DNA of 64,000 nucleotides from assembly GCA_958415625.1 (NCBI GenBank), contig CATYZI010000010.1:1-64000 (forward strand), read 5' to 3'. Of the stretch, positions 35,522 through 45,017 are shown in pieces. The translations under genes and the position numbers were made by a program. The stretch comes from an uncultured Collinsella sp. GTDB taxonomy: Bacteria; Actinomycetota; Coriobacteriia; Coriobacteriales; Coriobacteriaceae. The first letter of the stretch is position 1. Each line of letters starts with the position of its first letter. The notes under the pieces were generated by a model, which saw nothing but the letters and a program-made list of their open reading frames with translations, was not told where the DNA came from and searched no databases.

Positions 35522-37366
35522 CTAGGCCTCCTTGGTCGTAGAAATAGAATCGGACGATACTTCGACAGGTCCGCCAAAAGTACGGGCAGCTGCGGCTCCA
35601 CCGGCAAGCGGAGTCGCCATCTGGGCTTTTGTGCGTCGCGGTGCCGAAACGGGAAGTTCAAAGGCAAAGCCCATCGCAAGCAAAAACCACGTAAGCGTAT
35701 AGGTTGCAACCAAAGCGGCAACAAGGCCGCCCATCACGGCGCGTTGGGAAAATACGCTACATGCAGCCACAGCCAGTACCGGAACCTCGCAGGCAGAAAG
35801 CGCAAGCACACCCTGCAGGAACCCCGAGCGTCGATCGCGCGCAAGTGCCCCCGCGACAACGCCGGCCATGCCTGGCAGCGCCAGCGCCAGTGCGGCAATA
35901 ACACCCGGTAGCGACCCAGGCCACACGAGCGATCCCAAAGTCGCCGTCACGCGAGCGCCCGACGCCAGCAGCGCGGCCGAAACCACGACCGCAGCCCAAA
36001 CCACGCCACAGACGACCGCCGCGCCGACCATCAGCGCGCGACGAACCGCGCGGCCGGACGCATCCATGGGGCACGGCGTGAGCGGCTCGCCGCGGAGCGA
36101 ACGACCGACATTTTGCGCATAGTGGTCACAAAACGCCGAGAGCGCCGCCTCGACCGCCGCCGGCTCGGGACGATCTTTTTGATGGCTGGACAGACAGGCC
36201 ATCACCACGTTGAACAGCTGGGCATCGACAAACGCCAGCGCATCGCGTAGCTCCTCGGAATCCGGCTCAAGCCCCAGCTGCTGGGCCTGCTCGGCCGCGG
36301 CGAGCGCCACATCGGGCTCGCGATGAAGCAGCTGCGTCAAATCGCAACCGGGCGCATGGGCACCAATGGGATAGTCGGGCCGCGTGTCCATCTTGAGACG
36401 GTAGGGGCTCGCGATGTCGCGCGTCTTTTTGCGCGAACCCGAGGTGCCCGAAGTGCTCGGCGCGGCTTCGTATGGCGCGATGCCGGCAATGAGCTCGTAA
36501 ACCGTGCTTGCCGCGGCATAGACGTCAATCGCCGGCGACATACGCAAAGCGCGCAGGTCGGGAATATCGTCGGTGAGCATCTCGGGCGGGGCATAGGCAA
36601 CCGTCGCGCGACGCAGCGTGGCATAACGCTCCGTAAACGACGCCTTGCCGCCGGTACCGGCCACGGCCGACGCAGGCTCAAGCGCCAGCGACGAGCCAAA
36701 GTCGATCAGGCACAGGTCAAAGGTGCCCTCGGCAAGCTGCCGGTCAAGCGGTAGACGCGCCGTACGCACCATAATATTAGCGGGCGAGATATCGCGATGG
36801 ACAAAGCCCTCGCCCACCAGGCTCATACGGCAGAGCAGATCGAACAGGTCGCGACCCAGACGCGCCGCCACAAGCGGCGACAGGCGTCCGGCATCGTCCA
36901 CGGCAAGTCGCGAACGCAAGCGGGCAAGCGTCTCGCCCTCGACCCATTCCATGACAATTGCAGGCACACCGTCGACCTCGCCCCAGCCATAGAGGCGGGG
37001 AAAGCCCTTAAGGCCCGAAAGGGCGCGATGGCATTCGTATTCCTCGCGAAACGCCGCCTTGAACTTGGCGACCAGCGCCTCGTGAGCGGCATCGTCGTCA
37101 AACTCATCGCGCGTCGGCAAGATGAGCTGTTTGAGTGCCACGGCCTCGCCTTGGGCGTTGACGGCACGCGTCACGCGGCCGATACCGCCACGGCGCATGG
37201 TGGCATCGTCGGCAAACAGCATCGTAAAACGACGCAGATAGGCAGGCAGTTCGCCCTGACCGAGCGCAATGGCCGGCTCAAACCCGTCGACACGCGCCAG
37301 GCGCAGGCCGACCATGGGATCGCGACCGAGCGATTGTGGTGTGGTGGATGCAAGATCGGTCATCAT
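35522..37366 (-). CDS. Membrane Ser/Thr protein kinase
   Basis: A 614-residue Hanks-type kinase. The catalytic domain (about residues 30-300) has a degenerate Gly loop (RRGGIGRVTRA), the ATP Lys in ALKQL, the loop HRDISPANIM and DFGSS. About residues 425-575 hold four hydrophobic helices, so the kinase domain faces the cytoplasm and there is no PASTA region. It lies between a secreted-type protein and the FHA protein in a tightly overlapped operon (ATGA overlap with the upstream gene). The signal is unknown and could be sensed by the upstream protein. Confidence 0.85.
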   Translation of the reverse strand: MMTDLASTTPQSLGRDPMVGLRLARVDGFEPAIALGQGELPAYLRRFTMLFADDATMRRGGIGRVTRAVNAQGEAVALKQLILPTRDEFDDDAAHEALVAKFKAAFREEYECHRALSGLKGFPRLYGWGEVDGVPAIVMEWVEGETLARLRSRLAVDDAGRLSPLVAARLGRDLFDLLCRMSLVGEGFVHRDISPANIMVRTARLPLDRQLAEGTFDLCLIDFGSSLALEPASAVAGTGGKASFTERYATLRRATVAYAPPEMLTDDIPDLRALRMSPAIDVYAAASTVYELIAGIAPYEAAPSTSGTSGSRKKTRDIASPYRLKMDTRPDYPIGAHAPGCDLTQLLHREPDVALAAAEQAQQLGLEPDSEELRDALAFVDAQLFNVVMACLSSHQKDRPEPAAVEAALSAFCDHYAQNVGRSLRGEPLTPCPMDASGRAVRRALMVGAAVVCGVVWAAVVVSAALLASGARVTATLGSLVWPGSLPGVIAALALALPGMAGVVAGALARDRRSGFLQGVLALSACEVPVLAVAACSVFSQRAVMGGLVAALVATYTLTWFLLAMGFAFELPVSAPRRTKAQMATPLAGGAAAARTFGGPVEVSSDSISTTKEA

Positions 37367-38268
37367 AGGGCAAGCGCCGCCACGTTATTGTTGAAGTTAC
37401 CGAGCGCGACGTCATCATCGCCGTAATGGCCGACCCATTGACATAGGTTGGTGTAACAGCCCCACAGATTGGCATACTGCTGATACCACTTTGACCGGGG
37501 CGAGAATGTCTGACGACCGAACTCGGCTCGAATGACAAACATCTCCCCGACCAGGCTGTCGCACGGCCTGGGATCTCCCGTAGAGTTATAGGTCGAGACC
37601 ACGTCATTGGCACGAGAAACATAGCCGTCGAGCATGTTGTACTTGGTCACAAGCCAGCTGTGAATGCTCTCTTCCTCAGCAGCGGAAAGGCCACCGGAGT
37701 TTGCATCGTTGTCAGTGTTGCCGCCCGTCGAGCCGCCGTTTCCAGACCCTCCGGCAGAGGAACCCGACCCAGAGCCACCGCCCGAACTCGACGAATCCGA
37801 GCCGGAGCCAGAAGTATCCGAGCTACCGGGCTTTCCGGACTGCTGGGCGTCCTGCTCCTTCTGCTGCTCGACCTTATTCACCGTTGCCGCCACGCTATTG
37901 TTGGACAACCGATCGATGATCTTGGTGTTGGTGAGCACGATGGTTTTGCCATTGGCAAGCGTGACTTCGTTGTCCGGGGCCTCGGCGCCGTCCGCGTCGC
38001 CGGTGCCAAACACAATATGCGCGACCACACTTGCCCAAGCATATCCAGTCGTGGTCCCCAGGTCACTTTTGACCTCATGCCCCACGCGCGGTTCGCGTGC
38101 GGCATGTGCCTGCATCATGGACGGCACGGTCATGCCATAGGCAGAAACGCCAGCTATGACCAGCACCAGCGAGCAAGACAGCAGTGCGTACGCCCGCGGC
38201 GCCAAGCCCAGTCGGCGTCGCATGCGCACCGCGGCGCCGCGCTTTGTCTGAGTGCCACCGGGCCGCAT
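37363..38268 (-). CDS. Anchored extracellular protein with Ser/Gly linker
   Basis: A 301-residue protein with a basic N-terminus, one transmembrane or signal-anchor helix (about 23-45, YALLSCSLVLVIAGVSAYGM), a first external part (about 50-135), a low-complexity Ser/Gly/Asp linker (about 140-190) and a C-terminal helical part with several Trp. I do not recognise a family. The start is set by GGAGGAGAA. It is the first gene of the kinase/FHA operon, so it may deliver the outside signal to the kinase; that is inference. Confidence 0.7.
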   Translation of the reverse strand: MRPGGTQTKRGAAVRMRRRLGLAPRAYALLSCSLVLVIAGVSAYGMTVPSMMQAHAAREPRVGHEVKSDLGTTTGYAWASVVAHIVFGTGDADGAEAPDNEVTLANGKTIVLTNTKIIDRLSNNSVAATVNKVEQQKEQDAQQSGKPGSSDTSGSGSDSSSSGGGSGSGSSAGGSGNGGSTGGNTDNDANSGGLSAAEEESIHSWLVTKYNMLDGYVSRANDVVSTYNSTGDPRPCDSLVGEMFVIRAEFGRQTFSPRSKWYQQYANLWGCYTNLCQWVGHYGDDDVALGNFNNNVAALAL

Positions 38269-38513
38269 GCGTTCTCCTCCAACAAAAACACGCCGCTCGG
38301 GAGCGGCGCATTCATTCGAATCCATATTTGAGTGTATCAGCGAACCCAAAAGGTTGCGCAACGAATGGGCAAATTAAGGATGCGAGTGGAAGCATCCATG
38401 CGATAAGCGGATACAAAGCATCTTTGTTGCACAACAAACTTACAGTCGCACGGGGAAATTATGGCTACCCCGTGCGTCGCGATGAAGACATACGGCAGGA
38501 GCAGGCTCGCCAC

Positions 38514-39110
38514 CTAAATCGTGCGACGGGCCTCGATGGCGCGCCCAAGCGTAAGCTCGTCGGCATACTCCAGGTCGCCGCCCACGGGAAGGCCGCTCGC
38601 CAGACGCGATACCTCAACGCCCAGCGGCTTGATAGTGCGGGCCAGGTAGCTCGCCGTGGTCTCGCCCTCGATATTGGGGTTGGTGGCGATGATGACCTCG
38701 TGGATGTCCTCGTGGCCCAAGCGTGCCAACAGCTCACGAATGTGCAACTGCTCGGGACCAATCTTGTCCATGGGACTGATCACGCCGCCCAATACGTGGT
38801 AGAGACCGTGGTAGCTGCCCGTGCGCTCAATCGCCTGGACATCGCGCGGCTCGCCCACCACGCAAATGCGAGTGGTATCGCGCATCGAATCCTGGCAGAT
38901 GGAGCACTCGTCGGCCGTGGCGTAGTTAAAGCAGCGGCTGCAAAAGTGAACCTCCTGCTTAACCTCCAGGATAGCCTCGGCCAGGCGGCGCGCCTCCTCG
39001 GCATCGGCCTCGAGCAGGTAATAGGCGATGCGCTGGGCCGACTTGGGACCAATGCCCGGCAGACGGCCCAGCTCATCGAGCAATTTTTGCAGACTATGGT
39101 TGGCACTCAT
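38514..39110 (-). CDS. recR: Recombination protein RecR
   Basis: A 198-residue DNA-repair protein of the RecFOR pathway, which helps load RecA at gaps. Seen in order: helix-hairpin-helix LGRLPGIGPKSAQRIAYY, the four-Cys zinc finger CSRCFNYATADECSIC, and the Toprim domain starting RICVVGEPRDV and including IIATNPNIEGE. The length is the family norm. It lies 14 bases after ebfC on the same strand, the usual dnaX-ebfC-recR order except for an inserted small gene on the other strand. Confidence 0.95.
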   Translation of the reverse strand: MSANHSLQKLLDELGRLPGIGPKSAQRIAYYLLEADAEEARRLAEAILEVKQEVHFCSRCFNYATADECSICQDSMRDTTRICVVGEPRDVQAIERTGSYHGLYHVLGGVISPMDKIGPEQLHIRELLARLGHEDIHEVIIATNPNIEGETTASYLARTIKPLGVEVSRLASGLPVGGDLEYADELTLGRAIEARRTI

Positions 39111-39123
39111 ATATATGCGTGTC

Positions 39124-39444
39124 TTAGAACGGCATGCCCGGGATGTTGAGGCCGCCGGTGATGGCGCCCATCTGCTTGTTGGCGAGCTCGTTGACACCGC
39201 GGACGGCCTCGTTGACGGCAGCCATGATCATGTCCTGCAGCATATCGACGTCCTCGGGATCGAGGGCATCGGGGTCGATGGTGAGGTTGACGAGCTCCAT
39301 CTCGCCGTTAACGGTCACCTTGACCATGCCGCCGCCGGCAGAGGCGTCGACGGTCTGGGACTTAAGGTTTTCCTGCGCGGCGGCAAGCTGCTCCTGCATC
39401 TTGCGAGCCTGCTTCATCATTTGCTGCATGTTCATACCGGCCAT
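39124..39444 (-). CDS. ebfC: YbaB/EbfC nucleoid-associated protein
   Basis: A 106-residue DNA-binding protein of the YbaB/EbfC family. It starts MAGMNMQQMMKQARKMQEQ, with a long first helix, and ends with the flexible GGLNIPGMPF tail; the central strand part VKVTVNGEMELVNL is typical. It dimerises and binds DNA with low specificity. It forms an operon with recR. The start follows AAAGGAGCC. Confidence 0.94.
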   Translation of the reverse strand: MAGMNMQQMMKQARKMQEQLAAAQENLKSQTVDASAGGGMVKVTVNGEMELVNLTIDPDALDPEDVDMLQDMIMAAVNEAVRGVNELANKQMGAITGGLNIPGMPF

Positions 39445-39572
39445 GATGGCTCCTTTACGTGCGGCCGCGCGACAAGCTGCAAGGGCAGCCGGAGCGCGAC
39501 GGGACTTTCAAACTCAAAAATCGTACCACGGCGCGGGGCAAGCAAGCGGGGCGGACACGCTACCTCAGTCGA

Positions 39573-39793
39573 TATACATGTCCTTGAGCGTGACGCACGC
39601 CCAAGATTATGCAAGGTCGAATTATGCAAGGTTGCATAATTATCTCAAGCTACATCTAGCAGAGCTGGAACCAGGCAGTTTATGCGTAGGGCTACAAGGC
39701 TACATGGCAAAATGCCGAGCCGCTGCTCGAGGCGGCACGCATGGCGGCTGGGTATAATTTGATTGTCATAGATGACGATTTGGAGGTGCCCTC
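39573..39793 (+). pseudogene. Possible frameshifted small gene with palindrome
   Basis: Two frames read as parts of one small protein: MSLSVTHAQDYARSN and LAELEPGSLCVGLQGYM in one, then AEPLLEAARMAAGYN and LIVIDDDLEVPS in the next, ending just before the following gene. Inside lies a perfect palindrome at 39620-39641 (AATTATGCAA, GG, then the mirror half) with an extra half site at 39605. The palindrome looks like an operator, so the stretch could instead be a regulatory region. Neither reading is secure. Confidence 0.3.
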
Positions 39794-40267
39794 GTGAATG
39801 TCCCAGCCGTACTCCAAAACATCCGCTCAAAACACCCCGTTGCATATGTGGTTCTCTATCTCTTTGTCGTCTGGGTATTACTGGTTATCATCACCCATGC
39901 CATAGCTTTTGGAGCAGAACTGCTGATAGCCAGCTCGGACCAGCCCGTCGTCAAATGGGAGACGACCGATGAATGCACCGACGGAACCCGAACCATTTAC
40001 TACAACAGCCCGTCCCTCTACCAAGAGTTCAAGGTCAAGATAAAGGACTCCAAGATTGTCGATGCCGAACTGGGCTCTTTATTTACAATCGGAGCAACCG
40101 TCAACGCCGAGCAAGTCGAGTACACGGACAGCCATGCGACGTATCGTATCGACCTCAGCATCCTAGGCCGACCGTCACGCGCCTGTCTGCTCGAATGCGA
40201 TATACGCGGCACCACGTTGCACATGTCCGAAATACAGATGCGCCCGGGCAAGGGGTTCTCTTCTTGA
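39794..40267 (+). CDS. Small membrane-anchored protein, unknown
   Basis: A 157-residue protein starting at GTG with GGAGGTG seven bases before. One transmembrane helix (about 18-42, VAYVVLYLFVVWVLLVIITH) is followed by an external domain of about 110 residues, mostly beta-like, with a Cys pair (CLLECD). No family is recognised. It lies between dnaX and ebfC on the opposite strand and thus interrupts the usual dnaX-ebfC-recR operon. Confidence 0.65.
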   Translation: MNVPAVLQNIRSKHPVAYVVLYLFVVWVLLVIITHAIAFGAELLIASSDQPVVKWETTDECTDGTRTIYYNSPSLYQEFKVKIKDSKIVDAELGSLFTIGATVNAEQVEYTDSHATYRIDLSILGRPSRACLLECDIRGTTLHMSEIQMRPGKGFSS

Positions 40268-40288
40268 GCAGTATACCCGCCTGCGCAG

Positions 40289-42769
40289 CTACTCCACCGG
40301 CTTGAAGATGGTGGACTGGCCGAAGACGCTGCGGATGAGGGCTTTGGCCTCGTCCTCGGTCTGCGGGATGCTCGGGGCTGCACCCTGATGGCCGAAGGGG
40401 CCGCCCGCACCGGAGTTGGACTCCCAGGGAGCTGCAGGAGCGTCCTCCTCTTTGGGGGCAGTTGCAGCGGACTTGGGCGCGGACGCCGCACCCGGCACGT
40501 CGAACGGAGGCAGATCGTCCCCACCAGCATCGGCAACAAAACCGCCAACCATGGCATCGTCGTAGGGAACCTGCTCGGATTCCCATGGCGCAGACGGCGC
40601 GGCGGGCTGAGCCTTGGGAGCGGACGCGCGCTCGGGCGCTCGGGGCGCGGGCTCGGTCGGGAGCTTGCCCGTGGCAGGAGCGCCGGCGGGGTTGTCGGAG
40701 CGCAGCCAGGGGGCTTTGCCCAGGTCAGACGACTTGGGCGCGGGCGAGGCAGGCTTGGGCGCGGGTGTCGGAGCAGCCGGTTTGGCCATGACGGGCTTAG
40801 GCGCCGACGGGGTCGGCGCCGCTATCGGTGCTGCTTTTGGCTGCGTCGCGCTGGCGCTCGAGGATGCAGGGGCCGCCGAGGACACGGGTTGCGGGTCCGC
40901 AGATACCGCAGCCCGTGCAGATGGAGAATGCTCCTCATGTTGAGGAGCCGGCGTGCCACCCCCATCCAGGACATAGTCGACGGTACGACGACCGAAGACC
41001 GCACTGACTGTCGGCAGGACCACCGACTGCGTGTCGGCGCGTCCAAGCATCTTGATGGCAAAGGTCGAGCCCGCGGGGAACGAGACCGTGAGCCTGGAGC
41101 CGTCGTCAGCCGTGGCGCGGGCATTGAGCAAAAGCCCCGCGTAGGAAGCCTGACGCGCCTTGACACGCTCGACAACCTCGGCCCATTTGCGCTGCAGCTC
41201 TCCGGCATCCTCGACCGCGGGCGTCTCGGCAGTACCGGCGGCGGCAACCTGGGCGGCATTGTTGGACTGGGGCTTAGGTGCCGGAGCGGTGGCAGGCGCG
41301 GGAGCCGCAACGGGCTGAGGCGTCGGAGTCGGCGCAGGCTGAGGTGCAGGCGCTGCAGGCTTGGAAGCTGACACGGACGCAGAACGGGACGCAGGCTGGG
41401 CAGCCGGAACAGCAGCACCACGGTCCCAAGGCATACCGCCCTGGCGCGCGGACGTAGCAGCGGGGGCAGCGGATGCCGCCGGAGCGGCAGCACGAGCGCC
41501 CGAAATTAGCGTCGGCTGTTGGGCAGCAGCGGGTACGGATGCTGCAGGCGCGGCGGCCTGAGCAGCAGCCACGCTCGCCGGCACGGCGCCGTTGGCAACC
41601 ATGGCCTCCAAGCGGGCCACGCGCTCGGCCAATGCCTCAATCGTTAAATCGGCCTCGGGACGTGCCAGGCGCGTGCAGGCGATCTCGAGCACCAGGCGCA
41701 CGTCGCTCGCGCCCCTCATCTCCAGTGCGGCATCGTCGAGCACCGTCAGCACACGGGCCAGGCGGTCGGCAGGATGCTCGCCAAAGGCAGCGGCCTCGGC
41801 AGCAAGCGCCTCGGCCTGCTCGGAGCCGCCCTCAAACAGCTCGGCACGGGCACCGGCAACGCAGGCAACGTACACGTCACGCACATGCGCCACCAGGTCG
41901 CGCGTCAGCTCCAGCAGGTCGTTTCCTTCCTCGACCTGCGCACGGATCAGTCCATAGAGCTCGGCAACATCGCGATCGGCAATGGCGCGGGAAAACTCGC
42001 CCAGAATCTGGTCCGAAACCTCGCCTAAAAGCGAGCGGGCGTCGTCCGCATGCACAGAACCGTTGCCAAAGACGCTCAGCTGCTCCAGCGTGGACAGCGC
42101 GTCGCGCATACCGCCCTTGGCATGGCGCGCCACGATAGCCAGCGCCTCATCGTCGTAATCGAAGCCCTCCTGCTCGCACACGTATGCCAGGCGACGCTCG
42201 ATATCCTCGTTGCCGATGCGATGGAAATCGAAACGCTGGCAGCGCGAGAGGATGGTCTCCAGAATCTTTTGCGGGTCGGTGGTGCACAGCACAAAGATCA
42301 CGTGTGCCGGCGGCTCCTCGAGCGTCTTGAGCAGCGCGTTGAACGCCGCCGTCGTGAGCATGTGGACCTCGTCGATGATATAGATCTTGTACTTGCCGCG
42401 CACCGGGGCAAAGTTGACGGAGTTGATGATTTCCTCGCGCACATTGTCCACGCCCGTGCGGGAGGCGGCATCGAGCTCGTAGACATCGGGGTGGTTACCC
42501 TCGGCAATGAGCTCGCACTCCTCGCAAGTACCGTCGGGCATGCAGCCGCTTGCACCCTCGGCGCGCGCCGCCTCGGCATTGCGGCACAGCAGCGCCTTGG
42601 CCAGAATGCGCGCCATGGTGGTCTTGCCCGTGCCGCGCGGTCCGCAGAACAGGTAGGCGTGGGACAGGCGCCCCTCGGTGATGGCGTGCTCGAGCGTCGA
42701 GACGATATGCTGCTGGCCCACCACGGAGTCAAAGGTGAGCGGGCGATACTTTCGGTACAACGATTCCAT
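40289..42769 (-). CDS. dnaX: DNA polymerase III gamma/tau subunit
   Basis: An 826-residue clamp-loader ATPase. The AAA+ part (about 1-370) has Walker A GPRGTGKTTMARI, the zinc-binding Cys set (CRNAEA, GCMPDGTCEEC), Walker B IYIIDEVHML and the SRC sensor (LSRCQRFDFHR). The remaining half is a very Ala/Pro-rich linker with a conserved island near LQRKWAEVVERV (domain IV-like), much longer than in many bacteria. The start follows GGGGAG; an upstream in-frame start is rejected. The C-terminus (FGQSTIFKPVE) looks complete. Confidence 0.95.
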   Translation of the reverse strand: MESLYRKYRPLTFDSVVGQQHIVSTLEHAITEGRLSHAYLFCGPRGTGKTTMARILAKALLCRNAEAARAEGASGCMPDGTCEECELIAEGNHPDVYELDAASRTGVDNVREEIINSVNFAPVRGKYKIYIIDEVHMLTTAAFNALLKTLEEPPAHVIFVLCTTDPQKILETILSRCQRFDFHRIGNEDIERRLAYVCEQEGFDYDDEALAIVARHAKGGMRDALSTLEQLSVFGNGSVHADDARSLLGEVSDQILGEFSRAIADRDVAELYGLIRAQVEEGNDLLELTRDLVAHVRDVYVACVAGARAELFEGGSEQAEALAAEAAAFGEHPADRLARVLTVLDDAALEMRGASDVRLVLEIACTRLARPEADLTIEALAERVARLEAMVANGAVPASVAAAQAAAPAASVPAAAQQPTLISGARAAAPAASAAPAATSARQGGMPWDRGAAVPAAQPASRSASVSASKPAAPAPQPAPTPTPQPVAAPAPATAPAPKPQSNNAAQVAAAGTAETPAVEDAGELQRKWAEVVERVKARQASYAGLLLNARATADDGSRLTVSFPAGSTFAIKMLGRADTQSVVLPTVSAVFGRRTVDYVLDGGGTPAPQHEEHSPSARAAVSADPQPVSSAAPASSSASATQPKAAPIAAPTPSAPKPVMAKPAAPTPAPKPASPAPKSSDLGKAPWLRSDNPAGAPATGKLPTEPAPRAPERASAPKAQPAAPSAPWESEQVPYDDAMVGGFVADAGGDDLPPFDVPGAASAPKSAATAPKEEDAPAAPWESNSGAGGPFGHQGAAPSIPQTEDEAKALIRSVFGQSTIFKPVE

Positions 42770-42885
42770 GGGTGCTCCCCCGGGTATACTGAGTCTTGTT
42801 GCCGCGGCGGCCATGCGGTCGCACGGCATACTGCATTCCATAATAACCCGTACGGCGAGCCCGCCGCGATAGGAGTCCAAAGAGC

Positions 42886-43602
42886 ATGGCAGACGCAGAG
42901 AGCAACCTCGTTCCCTCCGAAGCAGCCGACCAGGTCGAGGTCGCGCTCGAGGAGCAGGCCGCAGCCGACGACGGCATCCTGTACCTCAACGAGTACCAAT
43001 ACGAAAACGACCTCGTCACCGACTTCGCCCGCCTGGTCGCCTCGCCCAGGCGTCGCGGCTCGCTGTATGTCGCCGCGGCAATTGCCGCGCTCATCGGCAT
43101 CGGCATGCTGGTGGCCGGCGGCAACTGGATCAAGTTTGGCGTCGTCTTGATCGTATTCGGCGCCTTTTTGGCCTGGTGGAGCAAAAACCTGCACCACACC
43201 CTCGCCCGCGACTTTATCGACGCCGTTGAGGCCGACGAGTCCATGGGTGGCCGCTATCGCCGCGTCGCCGCCAACGAGGACGGCCTGATGGTTTGGGGCA
43301 CGAGCGGCAAGTCGCAGTTCTTCCCGTTTGAAAAGCTCGACCACGTGCTCGACGGCGAGCGCATCTTTGTGGCCATGTTCGCCGACCAGGGCGTGACGAT
43401 CCCTAAGGACACCTTTGTCCGCGGCGATGCCGAGCAGTTCGGTCCCTTCCTTAAGGCGCGCATCAACAAAAAACTCCGCATCGAGACCAAACGCAAGAAG
43501 ATGAAGGCAGAAAAGGCCGCTGCCGAAGCAAAACAGGGCGACAAGCCCCAGGAGACCAAGGGCAAGCAGCGCAAGCAGAAGAAGAGCAAGAAGAAGCGGT
43601 AG
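42886..43602 (+). CDS. Membrane protein with YcxB-like domain
   Basis: A 238-residue protein. An acidic N-terminus (about 1-45) is followed by two close transmembrane helices (about 60-100, LYVAAAIAALIGIGMLV and FGVVLIVFGAFLAWW), then a beta-rich cytoplasmic domain resembling YcxB (GLMVWGTSGKSQFFPFEKL) and a strongly Lys-rich tail (KQRKQKKSKKKR). Function unknown; the tail suggests binding of nucleic acid or acidic lipids. It diverges from dnaX with a 116-base shared promoter region. Confidence 0.7.
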   Translation: MADAESNLVPSEAADQVEVALEEQAAADDGILYLNEYQYENDLVTDFARLVASPRRRGSLYVAAAIAALIGIGMLVAGGNWIKFGVVLIVFGAFLAWWSKNLHHTLARDFIDAVEADESMGGRYRRVAANEDGLMVWGTSGKSQFFPFEKLDHVLDGERIFVAMFADQGVTIPKDTFVRGDAEQFGPFLKARINKKLRIETKRKKMKAEKAAAEAKQGDKPQETKGKQRKQKKSKKKR

Positions 43603-43630
43603 GCCGGCCGACACCGAAGGCGCCTCGTCC

Positions 43631-43670
43631 CGCGCCCGATTCCGGGCCGGGGCGCCTGGAATCGGGCGCG
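43631..43670. terminator. Hairpin between convergent genes
   Basis: CGCGCCCGATTCC pairs perfectly with GGAATCGGGCGCG across a 14-base GC-rich loop. There is no T-run, but its position between two convergent genes fits a bidirectional stop signal. Confidence 0.5.
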
Positions 43671-43707
43671 CGTACCGCCAATGGACCCGTTTTGCCTTGC
43701 TCTCGAG

Positions 43708-44376
43708 CTATTTCACTTCAAACCTTAAGAGCCTTCTCTCCGGCAGATCGGTCATCTTCATCGTATAAGTCCCAGGAAAAGCCTTCTCAAAACGGACGGT
43801 CTCGTAACCTTCGAAATAGTCGTTGGTGTTCTGCATCATAAATGGGACGAGCAACTCGTTCTCCGCCCCAACCTGCACGGCAAACGCAGCAGAACCGCTT
43901 AGAGCCGGCATTGCCTGCGCCATCAGATCGGTATTGACCATAAAGTCATAGTTTGGCGCAGACTCCGGCACCAAATGCCAAACATACGTCTTGATTCCGC
44001 CTTCGACATTGTCCTTATTCCTGACACGCATCTTTACGGCGATAACACACGTGATGTCGGCGTCCTTCAATTTCGTTTTCGTATCCACGACGCCATATTT
44101 TGAATAATCATCATGCGCACGCTTGAGATACTCGCGCGGCGTGAGCAGCTCTGCCCCGTCTATGCAAAACGAATACCCGTCAGTCGCCACATCCTTCGAA
44201 CCCAGAAACGCCCCATCCATCGAGAGCCATTCGCCCTCCGCATAATATTTCTCAGGAATGACCGTCCGGTTCCCGTTAACGGCGCTCACCCTCATGCCCG
44301 CAAGGCCGGTAGCAGCACAGCCGAAAAGAGCGAGCACCGACCTTCTCGTCCACAGGGTCTTCTTCATCGCGCTCAC
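43708..44376 (-). CDS. Secreted or anchored protein, DUF5027-like
   Basis: A 222-residue protein with an N-terminal signal region containing a twin-Arg stretch (TRRSVLALFGCAATGLAG), with a Cys inside the hydrophobic part rather than a clear lipobox. The mature part has GEWLSMDGAFLG, DGYSFCIDGAELLTPREYL and VRFEKAFPG, which I associate with DUF5027-type proteins found next to peptide ABC transporters; this needs checking. It is the last gene of the ABC cassette, its GTG start overlapping the ATPase stop. The role may be immunity or sensing. Confidence 0.65.
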   Translation of the reverse strand: MSAMKKTLWTRRSVLALFGCAATGLAGMRVSAVNGNRTVIPEKYYAEGEWLSMDGAFLGSKDVATDGYSFCIDGAELLTPREYLKRAHDDYSKYGVVDTKTKLKDADITCVIAVKMRVRNKDNVEGGIKTYVWHLVPESAPNYDFMVNTDLMAQAMPALSGSAAFAVQVGAENELLVPFMMQNTNDYFEGYETVRFEKAFPGTYTMKMTDLPERRLLRFEVK

Positions 44377-45017
44377 GACCTTTCCCGAACTTTCACAACG
44401 GCACCGTCGCGCATGCAGTAAACCCGATCGGCCAGCTCCTCGAGCACCTCTCCGTCATGGCTGGACAGAATAACCTCGCGACCCGTTGAGGCCGCCATCG
44501 CCACAACGCGCTTGAGCATTTCAACGCCCGCTTCGTCGAGGGCATTTGTTGGCTCATCGAGAACAAGCAGCTTCGGCTTTTCCATAATTGCCGCAGCTAT
44601 CCCCAGACGTTGCTTCATCCCAAGCGAGTATGCTCGGAACTTCTTTTTTTCGTCTGCATCGAGCCCCACGAGCCGCAGGGCAGAGCGAATGTTCTCGGGG
44701 GTGGCAACGCCCTTGATCTGAGCGATGAGCTCCAGATTGTCGTAGCCAGACAGATATCCCAAAAAGGAAGGCGCCTCGATCAACATCCCCAGACTCGGCG
44801 GGAACGAGATGTCCGCCCCAAGCCTTTGTCCATCGATAGAGATTTCGCCTTCGGTAGGCTTGATCAATCCGCAAACCGCTCGCATGAGCATGGTCTTACC
44901 CGAACCGTTTATCCCCTGAAGTCCGACCACGGTCCCAGGGTCAACCTCGATGGACACGTTGCGCAGGACATCGTTTTTGCCCATGCGCTTCGATACGTCC
45001 CTAACGATCACGCTCAT
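44373..45017 (-). CDS. ABC transporter ATP-binding protein
   Basis: A 214-residue ATPase with Walker A GINGSGKT, Q-loop in FPPSLGMLIEAP, signature YSLGMKQRLG, Walker B LLVLDEPTNALDE and switch His in LSSHDGE. It belongs to the bacitracin/lantibiotic-export type (short, single domain). It works with the two permeases just upstream; starts and stops overlap, so they are one transcript. GGGGGACAAG is the ribosome site, and the longer upstream frame is rejected. Confidence 0.9.
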   Translation of the reverse strand: MSVIVRDVSKRMGKNDVLRNVSIEVDPGTVVGLQGINGSGKTMLMRAVCGLIKPTEGEISIDGQRLGADISFPPSLGMLIEAPSFLGYLSGYDNLELIAQIKGVATPENIRSALRLVGLDADEKKKFRAYSLGMKQRLGIAAAIMEKPKLLVLDEPTNALDEAGVEMLKRVVAMAASTGREVILSSHDGEVLEELADRVYCMRDGAVVKVRERS

